A DNA stretch of 64,000 nucleotides. Origin: [Actinomadura] parvosata subsp. kistnae (GTDB taxonomy: Bacteria; Actinomycetota; Actinomycetes; Streptosporangiales; Streptosporangiaceae). Numbering within the stretch: position 1 is the stretch's first letter; each line of letters begins with the position of its first letter. Below, piece after piece: positions 26,654 through 34,089 of the stretch. Below the pieces are notes generated by a model. That model was not told the DNA's origin. It did not search any database and saw nothing but the letters and a program-made list of their open reading frames with translations. The DNA lies in assembly GCF_900323885.1 (NCBI RefSeq), contig NZ_OOHJ01000018.1, positions 186,001-250,000 on the forward strand, read 5' to 3'. Both the position numbers and the translations under genes were made by a program.

Positions 26654-26663
26654 GCCTCCAAAT

Positions 26664-26727
26664 CTAGCACCGCTAGAACTTCTATCACCGCTAGTGCTAG
26701 CATCGCTCCAATTCCTAGCACCGCTAG
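26664..26727. promoter_or_regulatory. Cluster of TetR operator repeats
   Basis: CTAGCACCGCTAG (arms CTAGC/GCTAG) occurs at 26664-26676 and 26715-26727. A one-mismatch copy CTATCACCGCTAG is at 26682-26694, and a decayed copy starts at 26697. Spacings are 18, 15 and 18 bp. They fill the gap between the divergent TetR and DUF4267 genes. Confidence 0.8.
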
Positions 26728-26744
26728 CATTTCAAGGAACGAAC

Positions 26745-27125
26745 ATGCTCACTTACCTTGCCTACGGCCTCGCCATCGCCCTCAACCTGATGATCCTTTT
26801 CATCGGCGCCCGCTTCTTGCTCACGCCCCACCCCGCCGCCGCCGGCTACGGCGTCCCCGCCAAGGAAAACGGCGACGCCGCCTACCTGACGATCAAGGGC
26901 CTGCGCGACTTCACGTTCGGAGTGATCGGCCTGTCCCTCCTGGCCTTCGCCGGCCCCACAGCCGAAGCCTGGTTCATGCTGGCCACCGCCCTGGCCCCGC
27001 TGGGAGACACGCTGATCGTCCTACGGCACGGAGGCACCAAGGCGGCCGCCTTCGGCATCCACTTCGCCACCGCCGTAGCCGTCCTGATCAGCGCCGCCCT
27101 CCTCTTCACCATCGGCCTCACCTGA
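26745..27125 (+). CDS. DUF4267-like small membrane protein
   Basis: A 126-residue membrane protein with four predicted helices (about residues 3-22, 45-66, 68-85 and 100-122). The central motif GVPAKENGDAAYLTIKGLRDFTFGVIGLSLL is typical of DUF4267 proteins, which commonly sit next to TetR genes; function unknown. AAGGAAC precedes the ATG. It is the probable target of the divergent TetR. Confidence 0.8.
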   Translation: MLTYLAYGLAIALNLMILFIGARFLLTPHPAAAGYGVPAKENGDAAYLTIKGLRDFTFGVIGLSLLAFAGPTAEAWFMLATALAPLGDTLIVLRHGGTKAAAFGIHFATAVAVLISAALLFTIGLT

Positions 27126-27787
27126 CAACCCCGCCTATGGGCGCCCGCATACCCGGGCTCGGACAGGCACCCGCTCAGGTAACCAGACGGTCAGGCAGGC
27201 GCATGACCACGCGACCAGGCAGACACACGGCGACACACTCGGGCGAGGCTCACGAGCTGGACCTAAATCGGGATCGGCCGCTCGTGCACACCGCCTGGGC
27301 ACACCCCCGAGCGGTCATGCGGGCACGCGTCCGGACGAGCACACGGCGGCCGGACGGGATGGCCACACGAGTCGGACACGCACACAGCCGAGGACCCGGG
27401 CGCGGACACAGGCCAGGCGCCTACACACGGACAAGCGGCCGGGGGGCGAGCGGGCGCGCGGCCACATGGCCGAGTGGGCACAAGGGCTGGCGGACACGCG
27501 GCGAGCGTCTCAACGGGCGCACGGCAGCACGGCTGGGCAGGCGGCGTGGTGGGAACCCACACGTCCAGGCTGGCACGCGGCCGAGCAGGCACACGGCCAC
27601 ACGCAACACGGCCAACCAGGCACACAGCCACGCGCAACGCGACCAGGTGGGCGCACGGCTACGCCGCACCCCTCAGGGCGGCACCTGACCGAGCGGGATC
27701 CCGACCGTGGCACGCGGCTCAGCCGGCACGCCACCGAGTGGGCAGGTGGCCAGGCAAGGGGGCGATCCCCATCGCCGGGCGGACAGG
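27126..27787. other. Gene-free low-complexity region
   Basis: The 662 bp between the DUF4267 gene and the end of the DUF2264 gene contain no frame with plausible protein composition on either strand. Short, irregular repeats of the type CACACGGCC, CACGCGCAAC and GGGCACACG recur throughout, rich in Arg/Gly/Pro/Thr codons whichever frame is read. It looks like decayed minisatellite sequence rather than a gene. Confidence 0.6.
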
Positions 27788-30082
27788 TTACGGGTGGTGA
27801 GCGGCGGGATCTTCCCAGCGGGCGGTCGGTACGTCCGTGCCCATGTCGACCGTGACCGTCCCGCCTCCGGGAAGGGTGATGACGACCACGTCGCCGGGCT
27901 CGACGCGCGCCTCAGGGGCGGGCGGTTCCTGCCCCGTTCCCGCCAGCCACACGAGACTCGCGTAGAGGGCGGTCCCGCCTGGGTGGGACGTCGCGAGCGC
28001 GTACGGGGTGGCGGAGTGGCGGCCGAAGGCGTTGGTGTCCGTGGCGGTGACCAGGCCCGTGCTGGTGAAGCCGTGCAGGGCGCGGACGGCGCTGGTCAGG
28101 CCGCCGACCGAACGGCCGGCGCGCGCCAGGCTGTCTTCCTGCCGTAGACGGCTGAGCTCCGCGTCACCGCCGGACCGGCGATCGGTGGGCATCAGGTCAC
28201 CCCCTGGCCGGCGATCGGCGGGCATCAGGTCATCCCCCGGTCGGCGATCGGCGAGCGCCAGGTGACCCTCCCGTCGGCGATCGGCGGCTGTCAGGTGATC
28301 CTCCGGCCGGCGATCGGTGGACGCTGGATCACTCTCCGGCCGATGATCGACGAGCTTCGGGTCGCCTTCCTGTCCCAGGCCGGCAGGCGTCGCATCACTT
28401 TCCCGTCCCAGACCTGCGGGCGCCAGATCATCCTCCGGCCGCCGACCGGTGAGCGCCATCTCGCCCTCCGGCCGCTCGTCGGCGGGTGCCGGGCCGCCCT
28501 CCCGCCCCAGACCGGCAAGCGACGGATCGTCCTCCGGTCGTCGGCGGGCGAGCGCCAGATCGCCCTCCTGCCACACGAAGAGGCCGGTTTCGGAGCCGGC
28601 GGCCACCGGGTGGCCGCCGTCGCGGACCTGGTGGCCGGTTGGGGCGGTGACGCGGTGGATGCGGATCTCGGACGCGCCGTCCACCACCGAGGCGGTGACG
28701 ATGCGGACGGCGCCGTCCTGGTAGGCGGAGGCGGCGAAGCGGTCGGCGGTGGTGAGGGGTTCGATGAGGCGGCGCGACGAAGGGGTGCCGTCGGGGGCGA
28801 GGACGGTCACGTGGTTGTCGACGCCCGCCGCCTGCTCCCCCACCTCCGGCCCCGTGTGGCTGGTGTAGGCGAGCTTGACGTAGTGGGGGTCGGGGATGCC
28901 GTCGGGGGGTTGGACGCGGTCGCGGTCGGTGCCGTGGTTGACGAGGCGGACGATGCCGTCCGCGCTGGTGGTGTGCAGCAGCCAGCCGGGCGCGGGGATG
29001 GTGAGGGTCTGGTCGGCGAGTTCGACGGGGGCGGGTTCCTCGGGGGCGGTCCAGGCGGGGTGGTCGGGTGGGAGCAGGAGGCCGAGGAACGCCTTGCTGG
29101 CCCAGTACGGTGACGCGGGCCCCGAGTAGGACTGGGTGACGGGGAGGAACTCGTGGTACCAGCCGAGGGTGAGGAGGCCGCGCTCGTCCGGGGCGCCGTG
29201 GTCGGCGAAGTGGCGCAGGACGCGGTCGGCGATGCGGCGGGTGCGGCCGGGCGGGAGGGGGGAGGCGCCGGTGAGGGCGCCGAGCCAGAGGGGCGCGACC
29301 GTGGCGAACCGGTAGGTGAGGGAGCGGCCCTGGTGCACGGGTGCGCCGTCGGCGGCGAAGAAGTGCTGGTACTGCTCCAGGAAGCGGCGCAGCCGCCCGG
29401 CGTAGAGGTCCTGTCTGGCGGTGTCGCCGCTCATCCTGGCCCACAGCGACGGGTAGAGGTGCAGGGCCCAGCCGCAGTAGTAGTCGTAGTTGCGGCCTTT
29501 GCCGTCGGTGTACCAGCCGTCGCCGGCGTACCACTCCTCGATGCGTTCGAGGCCGCCGGTGATCTCGGAGGGCTCGTGCGGCCCGCCGACTCCGGCGAGG
29601 AACTGCTCGACGATCACCCGGAAGAGCACCCAGTTGTTGTCGGGCGTGCGCTTGCCGATGAACCCGGCCAGCCAGTCCACCACCCGCTCCTGCTGCCGGG
29701 GCGAGAGCCGGTCGTAGAGCCACGGCCGAGTCTCGTGCAGGGCGAGCGCGATGGAGGCCGCCTCGACGAGTTGCTGCGCCATGTCGCTCAGGGCGGGCCA
29801 CGCGTACGGGTGCGCCGGGTCGGTGCCGGAGACGAGGCCCTCCGCGTACCGTTCCAGCAGCGCGGGCGGCACGTCGCCACCCGCGCCGGCGATCCTGAAG
29901 GCGGCGAGCAGGAACGTGCGCGCGTACCCTTCGAGGCCGTCGCTCACCGTCCCCGACCTGCTGGTCCGGCCGGGCAGGCGGTACTGGGCATGGCCGTCGG
30001 TGGCGTAGGGCAGCACGGAGGCCAGCAGGTGGTCCGCGGCTGCCTCCCACCGAAGTCGGGGGTGCTCTCCGGGAATCGGCAT
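27788..30082 (-). CDS. DUF2264 protein with 14-copy internal repeat
   Basis: A 764-residue protein. Residues 1-500 carry the DUF2264 fold, with motifs YARTFLLAAFRIAG, WPALSDMAQQLVEAASIALAL, NNWVLFRVIVEQFLAGVG and YDYYCGWALHLYPSLWARM. This is an alpha/alpha-toroid family thought to act on sugars or uronic acids, without established activity. Residues 504-657 are an inserted array of 14 eleven-residue units of the RPEDDLxPAxL type. The normal domain resumes at SVGGLTSAVRALHGFTST. There is no signal peptide. It is divergent from a LacI regulator with two operators between, so sugar-controlled expression is likely. Confidence 0.8.
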   Translation of the reverse strand: MPIPGEHPRLRWEAAADHLLASVLPYATDGHAQYRLPGRTSRSGTVSDGLEGYARTFLLAAFRIAGAGGDVPPALLERYAEGLVSGTDPAHPYAWPALSDMAQQLVEAASIALALHETRPWLYDRLSPRQQERVVDWLAGFIGKRTPDNNWVLFRVIVEQFLAGVGGPHEPSEITGGLERIEEWYAGDGWYTDGKGRNYDYYCGWALHLYPSLWARMSGDTARQDLYAGRLRRFLEQYQHFFAADGAPVHQGRSLTYRFATVAPLWLGALTGASPLPPGRTRRIADRVLRHFADHGAPDERGLLTLGWYHEFLPVTQSYSGPASPYWASKAFLGLLLPPDHPAWTAPEEPAPVELADQTLTIPAPGWLLHTTSADGIVRLVNHGTDRDRVQPPDGIPDPHYVKLAYTSHTGPEVGEQAAGVDNHVTVLAPDGTPSSRRLIEPLTTADRFAASAYQDGAVRIVTASVVDGASEIRIHRVTAPTGHQVRDGGHPVAAGSETGLFVWQEGDLALARRRPEDDPSLAGLGREGGPAPADERPEGEMALTGRRPEDDLAPAGLGRESDATPAGLGQEGDPKLVDHRPESDPASTDRRPEDHLTAADRRREGHLALADRRPGDDLMPADRRPGGDLMPTDRRSGGDAELSRLRQEDSLARAGRSVGGLTSAVRALHGFTSTGLVTATDTNAFGRHSATPYALATSHPGGTALYASLVWLAGTGQEPPAPEARVEPGDVVVITLPGGGTVTVDMGTDVPTARWEDPAAHHP
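28112..28573 (-). repeat. 14 x 33-bp in-frame minisatellite in the DUF2264 gene
   Basis: Fourteen consecutive 11-codon units, from WQEGDLALARR through RPEDDLAPAGL, RPEDHLTAADR and RPGDDLMPADR to RQEDSLARAGR. The units are diverged but keep the pattern R-[PRQ]-[EG]-x-[DH]-L-x-x-A-[DG]-[RL]. The frame is never broken. Confidence 0.95.
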
Positions 30083-30139
30083 AAAGCGGATACTAGGCCA
30101 CTGTGCCCGGAATATGGAGGTATAGGACGGGTTCCACTA

Positions 30140-30152
30140 GTAAGCGTTTTAC
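30140..30152. promoter_or_regulatory. LacI-type operator, DUF2264 side
   Basis: GTAAGCGTTTTAC has arms GTAA/TTAC around a central C-G and matches the second site at 30221-30233. It lies about 60 bp upstream of the DUF2264 start. Confidence 0.65.
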
Positions 30153-30186
30153 CCGACCGTTACGGCAAACCCGCCACGAGGGGGAT

Positions 30187-30233
30187 TTGACACCGCGGCG
30201 GCCGGGCGGAAACATCGCGTGTAAGCGGTTTAC
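30187..30233 (+). promoter_or_regulatory. lacI promoter with downstream operator
   Basis: TTGACA (30187-30192), a 17-bp spacer and AAACAT (30210-30215) are followed 5 bp later by the operator GTAAGCGGTTTAC (30221-30233). The layout copies that of the thu-like operon promoter and predicts autoregulation of the second LacI. Confidence 0.6.
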
Positions 30234-30257
30234 CCGTATGTTTCACCAGGAGGTGGC

Positions 30258-31337
30258 ATGGTCCGGCGGGCGGCGTCCGAGGGCGAGGAGCGGCGGCCGA
30301 CGACGATCCGCGACGTGGCGGCGCACGCGGGCGTGTCCGTGGCGACCGTCTCCCGCATCCTGTCCGGCTCCTATCCCAGCGCCCCCGCCACCCGCAGCAA
30401 GGTCATGAAGGCGGTCCGCGAGCTCGACTACGTGGCCAACGCCAACGCCCGCAACCTCGCCGGGGCCAGCAGCCGCAGCGTCGCCATCATCGTCAACTCC
30501 GTCGTCTCGCCGCACTACGCGCACGTCGCTCAGGGCGTACAGACGCAGGCCGCGCTGGAAGGCAAGCTGTGCATCGTCGGCACCACCGGCGGCGACCCCG
30601 AGCGCGAGCTGGCGACCGTCCAGCTCATGCGGCAGGAGCACGCCGAATGCGTGATCCTCGTCGGCAACGTCGTCAACAACGACGCCTACCGCGAGCGGAT
30701 GGCCGACTACGCGCGCGCGCTCGCGGCGGCCGGCTCGCAGCTCGTCCTGTGCGGACGGCCCACGCTGGGCCCCGACGTGCCCGCCCTCGTCGTCGAGTAC
30801 GACAACACCGGCGGCGCCTACGCCATCACCAGCCACCTGCTGTCGGCCGGGCACCGGCGCATCCTGTTCCTGGGCCGGCGCGAGGGTTACACCACCTCCG
30901 ACAGCCGCATCACCGGCTACCGCAACGCGCTCGCCGACCACCGCGTCCCCCAAGACCCCGGCCTTGAGGTCGACGGCACGATGGAGCGCAGCGAGGGCTA
31001 CCGCATGATCCGCGAACGGCTCGCGGCCGGCCCGCCCGACTTCACCGCCGTCTTCGCCGGCAACGACCTCATCGCCGCCGGCGCCCGCCAGGCCCTGCGC
31101 GAGCACGGGCTGCGGGTGCCCGACGACATCTCGATGGTCGGGTTCGACGATCTGCCGCCGTCGGCCGACATCGACCTCACCACCGTCCACGTACCGCATG
31201 AGGAGCTGGGGCGCACCGCCGTGCGCCTGGCGCTCGAACGCCGCCAGGACCGGTCGCGGCCGGCCCAGCACGTGCTGCTCGGCACGCACATCATCGTCCG
31301 TGACTCGGTGCGGCCGCTCCGGGCCGACGTGAGCTGA
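30258..31337 (+). CDS. LacI family transcriptional regulator
   Basis: A 359-residue LacI/GalR repressor. The HTH is TTIRDVAAHAGVSVATVSRILSGSYPSAPATRSKVMKAVRELDY and hinge NLAGASSRSVAI follows. The ligand domain keeps the PBP-like motifs GHRRILFLGRREGYTTSDSRITGYRNAL and FAGNDLIAAGARQALREHGLRVPDDISMVGFDDL. AGGAGGTGGC precedes the ATG. Its partner is the divergent DUF2264 gene, with one operator near each start. Confidence 0.9.
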   Translation: MVRRAASEGEERRPTTIRDVAAHAGVSVATVSRILSGSYPSAPATRSKVMKAVRELDYVANANARNLAGASSRSVAIIVNSVVSPHYAHVAQGVQTQAALEGKLCIVGTTGGDPERELATVQLMRQEHAECVILVGNVVNNDAYRERMADYARALAAAGSQLVLCGRPTLGPDVPALVVEYDNTGGAYAITSHLLSAGHRRILFLGRREGYTTSDSRITGYRNALADHRVPQDPGLEVDGTMERSEGYRMIRERLAAGPPDFTAVFAGNDLIAAGARQALREHGLRVPDDISMVGFDDLPPSADIDLTTVHVPHEELGRTAVRLALERRQDRSRPAQHVLLGTHIIVRDSVRPLRADVS

Positions 31338-31374
31338 GGACTCGCCCTTACCGCCCGTGATAGCGTCGATACAG

Positions 31375-31406
31375 GACGAAACCCCCGCGAAGGCAGGGGG
31401 TGCGTC
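31375..31406 (+). promoter_or_regulatory. Hairpin that buries the SMR ribosome-binding site
   Basis: GACG (31375-31378) pairs with CGTC (31403-31406), and ACCCCC (31381-31386) pairs with GGGGGT (31396-31401), with a 9-nt loop and small internal bulge. The 3' arm is the Shine-Dalgarno stretch, and the GTG start follows at once at 31407. This is the geometry of a translational switch. No guanidine riboswitch class could be matched with confidence. Confidence 0.6.
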
Positions 31407-31721
31407 GTGGCGTGGATCGTGCTGGTCGTCTCCGGGGTGCTGGAGTCGGTCTGGGCCGCCGCCCTGTCCGCCTCGCACGGTCTGTCGCGCCTGCGCCCCA
31501 GCCTGCTGTTCGGTGCGGCGCTGGCGGCGAGCATGCTCGGGCTGGGGTACGCCCTGCGGACGATCCCCGTCGGCACGGGTTACGCGGTGTGGGTGGGCAT
31601 CGGGGCGGTCGGCACGGCGCTGTACGGCATGGTCTTCCTCCAGGAGCCGGCCACGGCCGCGCGGCTCGTCTGCCTGGCGCTGATCATCGGCGGGGTCGTG
31701 GGCCTGAAGTTCGTGCACTAG
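31407..31721 (+). CDS. SMR-family efflux protein (SugE/Gdx or QacE type)
   Basis: A 104-residue, four-helix small multidrug resistance protein that works as an antiparallel dimer. The essential membrane Glu lies in helix 1 (VSGVLESVWAAALS), and GTGYAVWVGIGAVGTALYG is the conserved helix 3 loop. The sequence VLESVWA resembles guanidinium exporters (Gdx/SugE) more than quaternary-ammonium exporters, but this is a judgement. GTG start; the ribosome site is sequestered by the hairpin upstream. Confidence 0.85.
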   Translation: MAWIVLVVSGVLESVWAAALSASHGLSRLRPSLLFGAALAASMLGLGYALRTIPVGTGYAVWVGIGAVGTALYGMVFLQEPATAARLVCLALIIGGVVGLKFVH

Positions 31722-31738
31722 AAGCCCCTCACCGGCGC

Positions 31739-32377
31739 TCAGGAGGGTGGGCGGGCCTCGATGCGGAAGAGCGAGTGGAACAGCGGCCAGGTCAGCGCGG
31801 CCATCTCCCCCGGCGAGCGGGCGCAGCCGCCCTGCAGCCATTCGGCGGCCACCCCGATGAGCGCTCCCGCCGTGAACGACGCGGGCACGTCGAGCGGCAG
31901 GCTGAGCAGCGGCCTGGCCTGCTCGGGCACGTCGGCGCCGGCCACGGCCTCCTCCAGGCGCTCGCGGATGGCGGCCGTGCTGCGCTGCCGGATGTGGTCG
32001 GCCACGCGGGCGCTGCCCTGCGGACCGAGGAGCGCACGGTAGAGCCCGGCGTGCTCGGCGAGGCTGGCGAAGAACGACTCCAGTGACGCGGTGGCCTCCA
32101 CCTCGGGGTCGGCGGAGTCGAAGTCGCCGGGCAGCGACTCGATCAGCCGGTCGATCATCGCGGTGCAGGCGGCTTCGGCCAGCTCGTGCACGTCGCGGTA
32201 GTGGTCGTAGAAGGTGGAGCGGCTCACGCCGGCGTGCTCGGCGACGTCGGCGACGGTGACGCGGGACAGGTCCTGCTCCTCGACGAGGTCGAGCAGCGCC
32301 CGCGCCAGGGCCGCCTGGGTGCGGCGCACGCGCCGGTCGCCCGCGGAGGTGGTGGTGCTTGCTCTGGTCGTGGCCAC
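31739..32377 (-). CDS. TetR family regulator of the P450 operon
   Basis: A 212-residue TetR repressor with HTH ALARALLDLVEEQDLSRVTVADVAEHAGVSRSTFYDHYRDVHEL. The C-terminal half has LESFFASLAEHAGLYRALLGPQGSARVADHIRQR, resembling TetR_C_7/14-type domains. It is divergent from the leader ORF, ferredoxin reductase, P450 and ferredoxin genes, with a clear dyad between, so it probably represses that operon in the absence of a hydrophobic ligand. Confidence 0.87.
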   Translation of the reverse strand: MATTRASTTTSAGDRRVRRTQAALARALLDLVEEQDLSRVTVADVAEHAGVSRSTFYDHYRDVHELAEAACTAMIDRLIESLPGDFDSADPEVEATASLESFFASLAEHAGLYRALLGPQGSARVADHIRQRSTAAIRERLEEAVAGADVPEQARPLLSLPLDVPASFTAGALIGVAAEWLQGGCARSPGEMAALTWPLFHSLFRIEARPPS

Positions 32378-32414
32378 ATGTTCACCCTACCGTCTAACGA
32401 CACGTGAAGGTTTT

Positions 32415-32435
32415 CCTACAGATGTAGGGTAATCT
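32415..32435 (+). promoter_or_regulatory. TetR operator next to the P450-operon promoter
   Basis: CCTACAGATGTAGG (32415-32428) has perfect 6-bp arms CCTACA/TGTAGG. It abuts a -10-like TAATCT at 32430-32435, so a bound TetR would exclude polymerase. No convincing -35 box was found. Confidence 0.65.
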
Positions 32436-32466
32436 GTGGGCGACACGAGGGAAAGGACGACGAGCC

Positions 32467-32517
32467 ATGCGGGTTACTGCGGGTAGAGCCACCTCTCACC
32501 GGAGCGGGGCGGCGTGA
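32467..32517 (+). CDS. 16-residue leader ORF coupled to the ferredoxin reductase gene
   Basis: ATG CGG starts a 16-codon frame (MRVTAGRATSHRSGAA) preceded by AAAGGACGACGAG. Its TGA at 32515-32517 overlaps the GTG start of the reductase at 32514 (GTGA). The reductase has no ribosome site of its own other than GGAGCGGGG inside this frame. It may serve only for translational coupling; no amino acid is enriched enough to suggest attenuation. Confidence 0.5.
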   Translation: MRVTAGRATSHRSGAA

Positions 32518-33800
32518 CCCCGCCCAGGAGCGTCCTGATCGTCGGCGCGTCGGCCGCCGGTCTGAGCACGGCCGAGGCGTTGCGGCGTCAGGGTCATCAG
32601 GGGCGGCTCACGTTGCTCGACGCCGAGCCGCACCTCCCCTACGACCGGCCGCCGCTGTCGAAGCAGGTCCTGGCCGGTGACTGGGAGCCGGGCCGCGCCC
32701 AGCTCCGTTCGCAGGCGCAGCTCGACGCGCTGGACGCGGAGTTCGTCCGCGGCGAGGCCGCCGTCGCGTTCGACGCCGGGGCGCGCGAGGTGCGCACGGC
32801 CACCGGACGGGTGCTGCGTGCCGACGCCGTCGTCATCGCGACCGGCCTGACCCCGCACCGGCTGCCCGGACAGCAGGGGCAGGCGGGTATGCGGGAGCCG
32901 GCAGGTATGCAGGGGCCCGCGGGTATGCGGGAACCGGCGGGTATGCAGGGGCCGGCGGGTATGCGGGGGCCGGGGCAGCAGGGGCTTGCGGGGGTGCACG
33001 AGCTGCGCGGCCTGGACGACGCGCTCACCCTGCGCGCGCACCTGACCGCCGCCCGGCGGCTGGTGGTCGTGGGCGAGGGCGTGCTCGGCGGCGAGCTGGC
33101 CGCGACGGCCCGCAAGCTCGGCCTCGACGTCACGCTCGTCGGCCTCGGCCAGGCGATCCTCGCCGACCAGCTCGGCGGCCGGGTCAGCGGGCTGCTCACC
33201 CGCGCGCACGCCGAGCGCGGGGTCGAGCTGCGGCTCGGCGTCGCGGTCGAGGAGCTGACGTCGGCGGGCGGGCGCGTCACCGGGGTACGGCTGGCGACGG
33301 GCGAGGTGCTGCCCGCCGACGCGGTCGTGGTGGCCATCGGCTCCCGCCCGGCGACCGGCTGGCTGGCGGGCAGCGGGCTCTCGCTGGGCGACGGCGTGGA
33401 GTGCGACGCGCGCTGCCGCGCCGCCGAAGGCGTCTACGCCGTCGGGGACGTGGCGTCGTGGCAGCACGAAGGGCTCGGCCGGCGGCTGCGGCTGGAGAAC
33501 CGCACCAACGCCACCGAGCAGGCCCAGGTGGTGGCGGCCAACATCCTCGGCGCCGACCGCCCGTACACGCCGATCCCGTACTTCTGGACCGACCAGTACG
33601 ACATCAAGATCCAGGCCCACGGGCTGCCGTCGGCGACCGCCGAGGTGAGCATCGTGGAGGGCGATCCCGAGCAGGGCCGCTTCGCCGCCGTCTACCGCGA
33701 GGATGGCCGGGTCACCGGGGTGCTCGGCTGGAACATGCCGAAGCAGGCGCGCGTGCTGCGGCAGCAGCACCTCGCCACCCAGCCCGTCGCGACCGCGTAA
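32514..33800 (+). CDS. NAD(P)H-dependent ferredoxin reductase (FAD)
   Basis: A 428-residue pyridine-nucleotide-disulphide oxidoreductase fold that passes electrons from NAD(P)H to the ferredoxin downstream. FAD motif SVLIVGASAAGLSTAEALR, then PYDRPPLSKQVLAG; NAD motif VVVGEGVLGGELAATARKLG; second FAD motif GVYAVGDVASW. The C-terminal reductase domain is intact. Residues 124-153 are five six-residue units (AGMREP, AGMQGP) inserted in the loop after IATGLTPHRLPG. GTG start overlaps the leader ORF. Its final codons are repeated downstream in a 42-bp array. Confidence 0.88.
   Translation: MTPPRSVLIVGASAAGLSTAEALRRQGHQGRLTLLDAEPHLPYDRPPLSKQVLAGDWEPGRAQLRSQAQLDALDAEFVRGEAAVAFDAGAREVRTATGRVLRADAVVIATGLTPHRLPGQQGQAGMREPAGMQGPAGMREPAGMQGPAGMRGPGQQGLAGVHELRGLDDALTLRAHLTAARRLVVVGEGVLGGELAATARKLGLDVTLVGLGQAILADQLGGRVSGLLTRAHAERGVELRLGVAVEELTSAGGRVTGVRLATGEVLPADAVVVAIGSRPATGWLAGSGLSLGDGVECDARCRAAEGVYAVGDVASWQHEGLGRRLRLENRTNATEQAQVVAANILGADRPYTPIPYFWTDQYDIKIQAHGLPSATAEVSIVEGDPEQGRFAAVYREDGRVTGVLGWNMPKQARVLRQQHLATQPVATA
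32883..32972 (+). repeat. 5 x 18-bp in-frame repeat in the reductase gene
   Basis: Five units of GCGGGTATGCGGGAGCCG type encode AGMREP-AGMQGP-AGMREP-AGMQGP-AGMRGP. The alternation suggests a 36-bp step of duplication. Confidence 0.93.
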
Positions 33801-33974
33801 GAGAGCGGCACGAGCACATGACAGCCCGTCGCGAGCGCGTAAGAGCGCGGCACGAGCGCATGACAGCCCGTCGCGACCGCGCAAGAGCCTGGTGCCAGCA
33901 CATGACAGCCCGGCGCGACCGCGCAAGAGCCTGGTGCCAGCGCATGACAGCCCGGCGCGAGCGCGTGAGAGGGC
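33783..33974. repeat. 42-bp tandem array across the reductase 3' end
   Basis: Four full units begin at 33783, 33825, 33867 and 33909, with a partial fifth from 33951. The first unit contains the last codons and TAA of the reductase (QPVATA, stop at 33798-33800). Units 1-2 and 3-4 form two subtypes. The rest of the gap to the P450 start (to 34089) holds no gene. Confidence 0.93.
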
Positions 33975-34089
33975 AACTCGACCGCGCGAATGCCCAGCGC
34001 GGCCTCAAGAGAGGCCGCCCCCAGCGATCCAGGCATGACACGGGCCGCCACCGGGCGGCCGGAAGATCCGCGTACGAGGAGAGTGCCTC

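Noticed and set aside
27466..27855. 129-codon open frame and several overlapping ones in the gene-free region
   Set aside because: All frames on both strands are equally open because of the low-complexity repeats; none has a ribosome site or recognisable domain.
31340..31406. A named guanidine riboswitch upstream of the SMR gene
   Set aside because: The stretch CAGGACGAAAC slightly recalls part of the ykkC-III consensus, but the required pairings could not be formed, so only the hairpin is reported.
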